Below are positions 1 to 6,785 of a DNA stretch of 9,173 nt, in pieces; within the stretch, counting starts at the first letter, position 1, and each line of letters opens with the position of its first letter. Where the stretch lies: NCBI GenBank assembly GCA_913774795.1, contig CAJYIL010000724.1, positions 1 through 9,173 of the forward strand. The letters run 5' to 3'. A model generated the notes under the pieces. That model searched no databases. It worked only from the letters and a program-made list of their open reading frames with translations, and had not been told where the DNA came from. The position numbers were made by a program, and so were the translations under genes. Source of the stretch: Pseudobdellovibrionaceae bacterium. GTDB lineage: Bacteria; Bdellovibrionota; Bdellovibrionia; Bdellovibrionales; JAMPXM01.

Positions 1-1332
1 GACATCTTCGCGCGTTGACGTTTCGTCGAACGAAACCGAAACGATGTTTCCGCCGACATGACGGAGGTTCATGCCCGCATCGAGTGCGCGCTTCATGACC
101 GCGGCCGCCTCCGGTGTTTCGATCGTCACTGTGTCGAAGAAGGCGGTGTGCATCGGCTTCAGGCCGCTTGCCGACAGACCCGCAGCGAACGCAGCCGCCA
201 AACGGTGCGTGCGCTCGGCGATGCGCTTAAGACCTTTTGGCCCGTGGTAAACCGCGTACATCGAGGCCATCACAGCCAAGAGAACTTGCGCGGTACAGAT
301 GTTTGATGTCGCCTTCTCGCGGCGGATGTGTTGCTCGCGAGTTTGCAGAGCGAGTCGCATCGCTGGGCGGTTTTGCGCGTCGACCGAGACGCCGACAAGG
401 CGACCCGGGATCGAGCGTTTGAATTCGTCTTTGGTTGCCATGTAGCCCGCGTGCGGACCACCGAAACCCATCGGAACGCCGAAGCGTTGCGAAGTGCCGA
501 CGACGACGTCAGCGCCCCACTCGCCCGGCGCTTTTAGCATCGTCAGCGCGAGAAGATCGGCGGCGGCGACAACCAACGCTCCGGCCGCGTGCGCCTTTGA
601 CGCGAGGGCCGCGTAATCGCCGACGAATCCGGTCGTCGTCGGATATTGAACAAAGACCGCAAATGTTTTGTCGTCGAACGAGAATTTTTCGACCGGCATC
701 ACTGAGACTTCGATTTCGAGAGGCTCCGCGCGACGACGAATCACTTCGATCGTTTGCGGATGATAATCGTCGGCGACGAGGATGCGCGTCGCCGTTTTCA
801 GTTTCGTGACTGATTGGCAGAGGTGCATGGCTTCGGCCGCCGCTGTTCCTTCATCGAGAAGAGACGCGTTCGAAACTGGAAGACCCGTGAGATCACCGAT
901 CATGGTCTGGAAGTTCAAAAGCGCTTCGAGACGCCCTTGAGCGATCTCGGCTTGGTAAGGCGTGTAGGCCGTGTACCATCCTGGATTTTCAAGCACGTTT
1001 CGCAAGACGACATTCGGGGTGAACGTGCCGTAGTAGCCAGTGCCGATGAACGACTTCACCATCTTGTTTTGTGATGCGAATTTGCGTGCACGCTGGAGCA
1101 TTTCGGTTTCGGGAACCGAGCTGCCGAGATCGAGATCTTTTTGGAGAAGGATGCCCGATGGAATGGTTTGCTTCACCAGTTCATCGACGGACTTCAGGCC
1201 CAGAACCTTCAGCATGGCCGCAGTCTCATCCTCGGAGGGGCCGACGTGACGGTTGATGAATTCGGAACGGTTTTCGAGTTGTGACCAAGACGACTTCGAG
1301 TCTACGGACGTATTTGGCGACGTGTGTGCCAT
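1..1332 (-). CDS. gcvP: Glycine dehydrogenase (decarboxylating), P protein, N-terminal half (partial)
   Basis: This is the P protein of the glycine cleavage system, which decarboxylates glycine and passes the aminomethyl group to the lipoyl arm of the H protein in the cytoplasm. The minus-strand frame is open from an ATG at 1332 to the window edge (444 residues, no stop), about half of the usual ~950-residue fused enzyme. Highly typical P-protein stretches are visible: YTPYQAEIAQGRLEALLNFQ (about 123-142), DEGTAAAEAM (160-169), FGVPMGFGGPHAGYMA (284-299) and QTREQHIRREKATSNICTAQ (330-349). The segment LDAGMNLRHV...FDETSTREDV near the edge resembles the middle of the fused GcvP rather than the end of a separate GcvPA subunit. 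The PLP-binding lysine belongs to the missing C-terminal half. An AGAGG ribosome binding site lies 7 bases before the ATG. No glycine riboswitch is recognisable in the 96-base leader. Alternative: a GcvPA subunit of a split enzyme, less likely. Confidence 0.96.
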   Translation of the reverse strand, partial: MAHTSPNTSVDSKSSWSQLENRSEFINRHVGPSEDETAAMLKVLGLKSVDELVKQTIPSGILLQKDLDLGSSVPETEMLQRARKFASQNKMVKSFIGTGYYGTFTPNVVLRNVLENPGWYTAYTPYQAEIAQGRLEALLNFQTMIGDLTGLPVSNASLLDEGTAAAEAMHLCQSVTKLKTATRILVADDYHPQTIEVIRRRAEPLEIEVSVMPVEKFSFDDKTFAVFVQYPTTTGFVGDYAALASKAHAAGALVVAAADLLALTMLKAPGEWGADVVVGTSQRFGVPMGFGGPHAGYMATKDEFKRSIPGRLVGVSVDAQNRPAMRLALQTREQHIRREKATSNICTAQVLLAVMASMYAVYHGPKGLKRIAERTHRLAAAFAAGLSASGLKPMHTAFFDTVTIETPEAAAVMKRALDAGMNLRHVGGNIVSVSFDETSTREDV

Positions 1333-1428
1333 AGCTAACCTCTGCTCAAGCTGTAAAGAGATGCAGATTTCGTAGCATAAAAGACGGGGTGGCCCCTAGC
1401 GAAAACCAGGAGCGTTAGGCGGCTCAGA

Positions 1429-1908
1429 CTACTCGTCTTTTGAGAGAAACGGCGAGTCGTCGTCGTCGAGAGGATCGACCGCATTGGGATCGAATTCAAT
1501 TGCCGCAATCTGCTGTTTAACTGCCGCTGAACCTGCACCGAGGCCAGCCTTACGGATCAGGTCATTTGTAGCTCTAATGCGGTCGATCATGCCGCGCATA
1601 ACGGCAACCGCCCAATCCGGGAGTTCCTCAATGAGCTGTTGGTAGGCGTCCTCGGAAACCAGGGCCGCCGAAACATGGGTCATGGCCTGGGCCGTTGCGG
1701 AACGAGGCATGTGATCAAGCATCGCGAACTCGCCGAGACTGGAGCCGGCCGTGACGACGCCCAAGACGATCTTTTTGCCGTCGGCGCCGGTTTTGAAGAT
1801 CTCAACTTCACCCTCTTGGATGACGTAGAAGTGATAGGTCGTATCGCCTTCTTTGAAGAGAATGTCGCCGGTCTTGAACGAAACCTGTTCGATACGCTGG
1901 TCTTGCAT
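1429..1908 (-). CDS. Stand-alone cyclic-nucleotide-binding (CRP/cNMP-like) protein
   Basis: A small cytoplasmic protein (159 residues) built almost entirely of one cNMP-binding beta-barrel (about residues 8-115). The hallmark of the phosphate-binding cassette is present: SLGEFAML (57-64) followed by PRSATA (68-73). G59-E60 and R69 correspond to the conserved Gly-Glu that contacts the ribose and the Arg that binds the cyclic phosphate, so ligand binding is plausible. Upstream are the usual FKTGDILFKEGD and YVIQEGEVEIF strands. After the C-helix there is only a short acidic tail (DPLDDDDSPF); no helix-turn-helix, kinase or channel domain follows, so it is probably a sensor or partner subunit and not a transcription factor. 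The start has no clear Shine-Dalgarno sequence, and the ATG sits in the 3' arm of a small palindrome (1906-1921). The previous gene stops 48 bases upstream, and gcvP starts 96 bases downstream. Family assignment is strong; the partner and ligand are unknown. Confidence 0.88.
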   Translation of the reverse strand: MQDQRIEQVSFKTGDILFKEGDTTYHFYVIQEGEVEIFKTGADGKKIVLGVVTAGSSLGEFAMLDHMPRSATAQAMTHVSAALVSEDAYQQLIEELPDWAVAVMRGMIDRIRATNDLIRKAGLGAGSAAVKQQIAAIEFDPNAVDPLDDDDSPFLSKDE

Positions 1909-1922
1909 ACTGAAAAGTATGG

Positions 1923-1940
1923 CTGCACCCGAAGGCGCAG
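1923..1940 (-). terminator. UUCG-tetraloop hairpin between two genes (possible weak terminator or processing hairpin)
   Basis: Between the stop of the histone-like gene (1957) and the start of the cNMP gene (1908), the minus-strand transcript can form CUGCGCC-UUCG-GGUGCAG, a 7-bp stem with one G-U pair closed by the very stable C(UUCG)G loop. A bulged GG/CC extension is possible. The RNA then reads CCAUACUUUUC, so a run of only four U follows, 6 bases after the stem. The hairpin is clear. Its role as a Rho-independent terminator is uncertain because the U tract is short and displaced. It could instead protect or separate transcript segments, giving different amounts of the two proteins. Confidence 0.4.
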
Positions 1941-1956
1941 GCCAAGAGATTTCGTC

Positions 1957-2316
1957 TTAGCGCTTCTTCGCAGCTTTCTTGGCGACTTTTTTCGAGACCT
2001 TTTTCCGAGCGGGACCCGCGCGTTTGCGTGTCGCTTTTTTCGCTGTCGTCGTCGCGGTGCCGGAACGGCCGGCCGCTTGGCGAACGAATGAGCTGACTTT
2101 TGCAAATGACGAGTCGAGACGTTTTTGAAGATCGGTGAGGCGGGTCTTCAATTCACGGTAACGCTTCTCCAGGCGCTTTCTTTGCGCCGTCGGAATGGCG
2201 GTCGCGAGATCGAACTTGCGAATCTCGGCCGATAACCGGTTCAACTCTGTTTTCAGGACTTCGACATCCGTGAGGCGTACGAATTCTTTCTTGAGGGAGG
2301 CCAGGTCTGTTTTCAT
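1957..2316 (-). CDS. Histone H1-like lysine-rich protein with N-terminal coiled coil
   Basis: A small, very basic protein (119 residues from the chosen start). Residues about 5-75 are a charged heptad-rich helix (LKTELNRLSAEIRKFD, RLEKRYRELKTRLTDLQKRL) likely to form a coiled coil. Residues about 92-119 are a Lys/Ala/Arg tail (AKKATRKRA, KKVSKKVAKKAAKKR) of the type seen in bacterial histone-H1-like DNA-binding proteins. There is no signal peptide or membrane segment. Inferred role: coating or bridging of nucleic acid, with the coiled coil giving dimers. The start at 2316 is preferred to a GTG at 2364 because GGAG lies 9 bases before the ATG, and the extra 16 residues from the GTG have no clear Shine-Dalgarno sequence. 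The gene sits 82 bases after the methyltransferase stop and 48 bases before the cNMP gene, on the same strand. Alternatives: a polyhydroxyalkanoate-granule-associated (phasin-like) protein, which can have similar Lys/Ala tails. The exact family is not recognised. Confidence 0.72.
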   Translation of the reverse strand: MKTDLASLKKEFVRLTDVEVLKTELNRLSAEIRKFDLATAIPTAQRKRLEKRYRELKTRLTDLQKRLDSSFAKVSSFVRQAAGRSGTATTTAKKATRKRAGPARKKVSKKVAKKAAKKR

Positions 2317-2398
2317 CACGTTAACTCCGCGCTGAGCGCTTCGGGCGTTCGCAGGGGTGCTCACGCACGCGCAGCTATCCCACGAGCCGAGCGCAGGC

Positions 2399-3763
2399 TC
2401 AAGCCCAAATGCCGGTTCTTAAAATCGAATCATCTTCGAGGCGGGTGATAAAACTCACGACGGCGTCGAGCGCTTCGTTCGGAGGAAGACCGTATTTCTG
2501 CGCGACGGCTTGGGCGATTTGCAGACCCGTGCGCTTTCCGTCAATCAGCGAGATAACAAAGGCCTGGGATTCAAGTTGGGCAAACTGCGCTTGCGCGTTC
2601 GAAGGGAGGGGCACCGCGACGTTGGCATCCATGATCCACGGTGAGCGAAGAGGAGCTTTCACTCGCGAGCGAGCGGGCCCCGTCTTTTCCATCGAGAACG
2701 TGGTGACGGTCTCCGAGCGCGCATGGGCATCGAGATCGGAGCGCAAGTAGGGGATGAGATCCTGGCGAATTTTTTCGTGACGGAAACCGTTGAGTTCGAT
2801 CGCCTCGACTCCTTCTTCGATCGAGAGGCAGTCGCTCCAGTTCGCGAATCTGAAATTGAACGAGCCGGAGTTAATCCAGCGGCCGCCGGGTTTCAGCACG
2901 CGGTTGATTTCGCTGATCATGAATTCGAGGCGGTGCGGGAGAATATCGACGAGCCAAGGTGTGAGAACCGTATCGACCGACTCGTCGGCAAAGGGCAGGT
3001 AATAAACGTCGGCGATGATCTGTGAGAATCCCTCGCGCGCTTTCGCGGGCGCTTTGCACTCGCGAATCGCGCCCGGAGCCGCCGCTAGATTTTTCGGTGC
3101 GACGGGAAACTCGGCGATCTTCAAAGTCTCGCCGCGAACGATGCGTGACGAGGCGAGAGTCAGAACAAGATTGAGGTCGGCGCAGATCGTTTCGCTCGGC
3201 CCTAAGTGTTGATGAACATCATAAGCGAGTCGTCCCGCGCCTGCGCCCGCGACGAGCAAACGCCCGAGAGGTTGTTCGCCGACCACGTCGCGCACGAGCT
3301 CAAACTGCTTTTCGTTTTCGCCGTGAGACGAGGACCAGTCGCGAACCAAGTTTGGGAAGTAACCTTGCAGCGCTTGCGAAGGCGGAAGCCGGTAACCGAA
3401 TTCAGGGGCCGGCGGTTGCGAGCGTTGATTCAACTTCAAAGGCGAAAACAAATCGCGTAAAAACTCGAGATGGTGAATCTGGATTTTTCGGGTCTTCTCA
3501 AGACGATCACGGGTGATCTTTGAAAGCGTTGGGCCGCGCAGCTCCTCTTTAAGTTGATCGACGTTCGCTTCGTAGTAGTTGATGAGGGCTTGCGACCTGA
3601 GTTTGAGTTCAGCGAGGGCCAGACGCGCGTCGGGAAACAAAACGGGAATCGTCCCGATCAAAGGAAACTTCGCGCCTGACTCCGAAATCCAGAACGAATC
3701 TTCCTCGCGAAGCGAGTCGTGAACGAGCGGAGCTTTGAGAAGTTCAGGTCGGGGTGAGCTCAT
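2399..3763 (-). CDS. N2227/carnosine-N-methyltransferase-like SAM-dependent methyltransferase with PqqD-like C-terminus
   Basis: A 454-residue soluble protein. The core (about 130-345) carries SAM-methyltransferase motif I RLLVAGAGAGRLAYD (168-182), an acidic post-I segment ADLN (195-198), IADVYYLPF (250-258) and the strand-turn VLKPGGRWINSG (289-300). The combination of AGAGRLAYD, ASSRIV and LKPGGRWIN resembles the N2227-like/carnosine N-methyltransferase family, a group that methylates small histidine peptides in eukaryotes; the bacterial substrate is unknown. Residues about 30-46 (GAKFPLIGTIPVLFPDA) look like a Trm112/UPF0434-type segment without its usual cysteines. Residues about 402-450 (FVISLIDGKRTGLQIAQAVA...DDSIL) resemble a PqqD-type winged helix. 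The start at ATG 3763 is chosen because GGGTGAG precedes it at a workable distance, while a GTG at 3769 has none. The upstream gene stops 14 bases before, so it is probably the last gene of the cytochrome block. Methyltransferase call strong; subfamily and terminal domains moderate. Confidence 0.82.
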   Translation of the reverse strand: MSSPRPELLKAPLVHDSLREEDSFWISESGAKFPLIGTIPVLFPDARLALAELKLRSQALINYYEANVDQLKEELRGPTLSKITRDRLEKTRKIQIHHLEFLRDLFSPLKLNQRSQPPAPEFGYRLPPSQALQGYFPNLVRDWSSSHGENEKQFELVRDVVGEQPLGRLLVAGAGAGRLAYDVHQHLGPSETICADLNLVLTLASSRIVRGETLKIAEFPVAPKNLAAAPGAIRECKAPAKAREGFSQIIADVYYLPFADESVDTVLTPWLVDILPHRLEFMISEINRVLKPGGRWINSGSFNFRFANWSDCLSIEEGVEAIELNGFRHEKIRQDLIPYLRSDLDAHARSETVTTFSMEKTGPARSRVKAPLRSPWIMDANVAVPLPSNAQAQFAQLESQAFVISLIDGKRTGLQIAQAVAQKYGLPPNEALDAVVSFITRLEDDSILRTGIWA

Positions 3764-3777
3764 ACTCACCCATCGTG

Positions 3778-4626
3778 TTATTGCGCGCTGACAGAGTCAA
3801 TGATGACAGAAAGCGTGTCGGAGACCGAGTATTGCGTGTACTCAAGAAGGACTTGGGCCGTTGACATCGTGACGGTCGCGCCCGCCGCTGCGGTCGAATC
3901 CACGCGTGACCACGTCGAACCCAGCACTTGCTCTTGGCCATTGATTCGGATCATCAAGCCTTTCACGTTCACCGAGCGCGATCCGCCTTTGAGACGAGGA
4001 TTGGAGAAGAAGTAAACCGGCGTTCCGTTTGCGCTCGGAGCTTCGCGCACGGAGATCGTCAGTGTTGCTCCGCCCGTATTTCCCGGTTGATTCAACTCCG
4101 TATCGAGATTCCAGGTGATGTCTTTCGCGGTCGCATTGGCTTGCATGACTTTTTCAGAGGTCATGATCGATGAGCCTCCGCCGCCACCTCCGCCGTTCTT
4201 GCACGAAGCGGCCGCGTTGTCCCACTGCTGACCGGCGACAGCGATCGCGCTCGAGTTTTGCGGGCCAGATTGACCCGAGTGGGCAGAGTTGGTCGCATTG
4301 ATGTCGATCTTCGCATGGCCCGTCGCTAAGAACGCGGAGAATGCGAGATCGGCGTTACCGTCGGCGAAGGCGCCGTTACCTGGACCTCGTGACGTGTGGC
4401 AAGTCGCGCAGTTGGTTTTCAAAAACGAATAGTAACTCGATTGAAAGTCAGCGGCGAGAGTCGCTTCGCACGCGCCGCCAAGCGATGCGCTCGAGACGAC
4501 GCTGAGGCCATCTTTCACGATGAAATCCGACCCGCAGTTTTGGTAACTGACAAGTTGAACGAGGGCCAGCACTGCCAGGGTGCCGAGCCATCGCCAGCTT
4601 TTCTTGGTCGTTGTCGTCGTCGACAT
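3778..4626 (-). CDS. Secreted c-type cytochrome-like protein (single CXXCH) with Gly linker and beta-rich C-terminal domain
   Basis: 282 residues. Basic N-terminus, then a hydrophobic segment (LGTLAVLALVQLVSYQ, 14-29) ending in N30-C31, so it is exported; C31 may be lipidated although the sequence before it is not a normal lipobox. The mature part has one haem-c motif, C73-A-T-C76-H77, in the context FLKTNCATCHTSRGPG typical of mono-haem cytochromes. A methionine axial ligand is not evident in residues 78-150, so a histidine (104 or 116) or no sixth ligand is possible. C53 and C142 bracket the domain. Seven consecutive glycines (145-151) then link to a 130-residue region rich in beta strands (TLTISVREAP, VKGLMIRINGQ, TLSVIIDSV). 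The ATG overlaps the previous stop as TAATG, with GTGAGG about 9 bases upstream, indicating translational coupling to the DUF1501-like gene. Haem binding is supported by motif only; the role in electron transfer is inferred. Confidence 0.8.
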   Translation of the reverse strand: MSTTTTTKKSWRWLGTLAVLALVQLVSYQNCGSDFIVKDGLSVVSSASLGGACEATLAADFQSSYYSFLKTNCATCHTSRGPGNGAFADGNADLAFSAFLATGHAKIDINATNSAHSGQSGPQNSSAIAVAGQQWDNAAASCKNGGGGGGGSSIMTSEKVMQANATAKDITWNLDTELNQPGNTGGATLTISVREAPSANGTPVYFFSNPRLKGGSRSVNVKGLMIRINGQEQVLGSTWSRVDSTAAAGATVTMSTAQVLLEYTQYSVSDTLSVIIDSVSAQ

Positions 4627-6074
4627 TAAGCAAACCTCACGAGGTAATCTTGATCTGACGTCGAGAGCGGAGACAGCACTTTACCAAAAAGCGAAGTCTG
4701 TTTTGCGAAAGCCAAGTAGTTAACGAAAGCCGCGACTCCCGCTTTGTCGGCTGAACCAACGAGCGAGTCATCGGCTGCACCTTGACCATTCGTGTAGTAG
4801 CCGAGTTGCCATGCCGCCGTGCGGTCGTTTTTCATATTCGGGCGACCGGCAGGATCGAACGCGATCATGTACGACATGCCGCCTGAACCGCGGTCACCGG
4901 TGAAGCCGGGGCGGAGGCCCGAACCGCTCGGCGCGCCGACCGAACCGTCAGAGGTCACATGGATGAAAACGCGTTTGTTCATCGCCTGCGCGGTGGCGAG
5001 AATTTTTCCGACCAGCGCTCCGGCATCGAAATCTTTTTGCATCTGGGTCGGGGCACCTTGACCGTGGTAATCGTAGCCGCCGAGTTCAATGCCGACCGAG
5101 CCAGAGTTTCCTTTGAGGCCGTTGTAAACCATCGAACCGAAAACCGTGCGCTCGTTTTGCGAGCGACCGAATTGGTTACCGCCAGTGTTCATGCCCCAAA
5201 GATTCGTGACGGTTTGATCGCTGTCGAGTTTCGGATCGATACCAGGGTTCGTTTGCGTCGCGAGCTCGATGTTCTTGCCGGTCGCACACTGGACGAGCTT
5301 CGAAAGGGTTTGTGACGACGACGAGTTCACCGACGCGACCGAACGGGCTTGCGCTCCCGAGAGATCCGAGACGAGCGAATGCAAACTCTTCTGCTGCGCG
5401 GGGCTTAAGTTTCTCGTCAACGAAGAGGCCGGCGCCAGTGCGGTCGTCAAATCGTTGATGCTGCGTACGACAAGAGGGGCCGGAGGTTGAATGTTCGACG
5501 CTTTTTGATCGATGCCGGTTCCTGTTCCGCTCGTCGAACCGAGCTTCGGAAGAAGAGAGCCGACGAGGCCTGCGGCCGTAACCATGCCGGTTGGGTCGAT
5601 CGCGTTGTTCGACGTATCGTCGGCGAGCGGCACGCACACTTGAATGAACGACGACTTCGCGAGGGCGCCGTTGGCTTGCGAGCGCATACCCGTCAAGAAC
5701 GACTGAGTCACCGTGCCTGCGCTCGGGAAGAGAACGTTACCGAATTCGGTTTCGGTCGCTGGCTGCGTGCCGAGACCGAGCTGGTTATAAGCGGGGAGGA
5801 GTTGACCGCCTTTATCGTGGACGATGACGTTGCCCGAGAGCGAAGCGCCTCCGCCTAAATTCACGCCGACAAAAGCCGGCAGTTGCGGTCCCGACGAAGC
5901 CGCATCACAGCTGTCGCTGCCGGCCGCGCGCGCGATGCTGGGATTTGCGAGAATTTGCAGGATTGAAGGAGTCATCATGAAAGCCGCAGAGCTCACCATG
6001 CCTGACGCGAGAAACTCGCGGCGCGTGCTCGGCTTTTTATGATCGTCAAAGTAGTTGAATTTCTTTTTCCCCAT
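4626..6074 (-). CDS. Tat-exported DUF1501-like protein
   Basis: 482 residues from the ATG at 6074. It begins with a textbook twin-arginine signal: STRREFLASG (16-25), a hydrophobic stretch SSAAFMMTPSILQILA and a probable cleavage after ARA (48-50). It is therefore probably folded in the cytoplasm and exported by Tat. The body resembles DUF1501 proteins of the alkaline-phosphatase/sulfatase-like group: VGVNLGGGAS near the mature N-terminus and SVGIELGGYDYHGQG (326-340), matching the GG-(W/F/Y)-D-x-H signature, followed by VFIHVTSDGSVG. The usual TEFGR and TDHG motifs are not seen, so catalysis is doubtful and it is a divergent member. DUF1501 proteins are typically encoded next to planctomycete-type cytochromes, as here. 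An earlier TTG at 6110 would add 12 residues, but the ATG is preferred because GGTGGGG lies just upstream and the Tat motif is then at a normal position. 45 bases follow the previous stop; the stop overlaps the next start. Confidence 0.82.
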   Translation of the reverse strand: MGKKKFNYFDDHKKPSTRREFLASGMVSSAAFMMTPSILQILANPSIARAAGSDSCDAASSGPQLPAFVGVNLGGGASLSGNVIVHDKGGQLLPAYNQLGLGTQPATETEFGNVLFPSAGTVTQSFLTGMRSQANGALAKSSFIQVCVPLADDTSNNAIDPTGMVTAAGLVGSLLPKLGSTSGTGTGIDQKASNIQPPAPLVVRSINDLTTALAPASSLTRNLSPAQQKSLHSLVSDLSGAQARSVASVNSSSSQTLSKLVQCATGKNIELATQTNPGIDPKLDSDQTVTNLWGMNTGGNQFGRSQNERTVFGSMVYNGLKGNSGSVGIELGGYDYHGQGAPTQMQKDFDAGALVGKILATAQAMNKRVFIHVTSDGSVGAPSGSGLRPGFTGDRGSGGMSYMIAFDPAGRPNMKNDRTAAWQLGYYTNGQGAADDSLVGSADKAGVAAFVNYLAFAKQTSLFGKVLSPLSTSDQDYLVRFA

Positions 6075-6119
6075 GGTCCCCACCCCGGTTCGAAAGTTTC
6101 TTTTCCCCAAAAAACGAAC

Positions 6120-6773
6120 TTAGTACTTCTGTGCGTCCGTCGACGAAAGCATCGCCGTGCAAACAAACAACATGGCTTTTCTTGTATCTCCAGCGGTCGC
6201 GCCCGAGAACGAATCGTCGAGAGCTGACTTGATCAAAGCCGCTTCTTGCATCGTCTCGTTGCGGCTCCAGAAGCTACGTGCGAGACGGCGAATGACGTCG
6301 TCTTTTGCGGCGGTCGTCACGCTCGCCGGACCTCTGGCGAAGTCGACTGAGTTGAAGATGCGACGTGTGGCGTTGGCCGCCGTTTCTTGCGTCAACAAGT
6401 CGTTACAAACTTCAGAGCCCATCGTCGCAATCGCCATCCACGCTGGAGCCGTGATCTGATCGACGCTGCCGGTCTCGGGCAATTTTCCCGATTGAGCCGT
6501 GAACGCGTTTGTCGTGGCGGTGCTCGGTGCCGATACGCCGGCCTTGTTCAACATCGCAGTTCCGACGTTTTGCGAGTTCGAGATCGCGACCATTTTGACG
6601 TCGGCGACTTCGCAAAGGTTATCACCGCAGTCCGAAAACGAGCCTTGGCTTGCGCTCGACGCCGAACCCTTGGAGTTCAGAGTGCCGGGAGCACAGTTTT
6701 GGTAACCGAGAAGAGAGATTGCTGCGAGGCCGAGAACTTGGAGAGTCAGACGGTTGTGTTTTGTGTGTTTCAT
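6120..6773 (-). CDS. Secreted small protein with DUF1595-like C-terminus
   Basis: 217 residues. Signal segment LQVLGLAAISLLGYQ (11-25) ending in N26-C27, the same YQNC ending as the product at 3778-4626; possibly a lipoprotein with an unusual lipobox. A Ser/Ala-rich spacer with C49 and C54 follows, then a mainly helical region. Residues about 155-213 (DDVIRRLARSFWSRNET...LIKSALDDSFSG...KAMLFVCTAMLSS) look like the short helical unit called DUF1595 in planctomycete-type cytochromes, where a similar basic helix is followed by a segment ending in a 'LxSP/LSS' turn. No CXXCH is present, so it is not itself a cytochrome. The start is firm: AGGAGG lies 7 bases before the ATG and overlaps the stop region of the preceding gene. 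Inferred role: exported partner of the cytochrome encoded just upstream and the Tat-exported protein just downstream. The DUF1595 likeness is by eye and moderate. Confidence 0.72.
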   Translation of the reverse strand: MKHTKHNRLTLQVLGLAAISLLGYQNCAPGTLNSKGSASSASQGSFSDCGDNLCEVADVKMVAISNSQNVGTAMLNKAGVSAPSTATTNAFTAQSGKLPETGSVDQITAPAWMAIATMGSEVCNDLLTQETAANATRRIFNSVDFARGPASVTTAAKDDVIRRLARSFWSRNETMQEAALIKSALDDSFSGATAGDTRKAMLFVCTAMLSSTDAQKY

Positions 6774-6785
6774 CGTCGATCCTCC

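Noticed and set aside
1333..1428. Glycine riboswitch or promoter in front of gcvP
   Set aside because: Too short for a glycine riboswitch and its conserved elements are absent; only a weak TATGCT -10-like sequence and a 4-bp GGGG/CCCC hairpin are seen.
1639..2091. Long plus-strand open frame opposite the cNMP and histone-like genes
   Set aside because: An antisense shadow of two well-supported minus-strand genes; the product resembles no protein and is rich in Arg/Phe from reversed codons.
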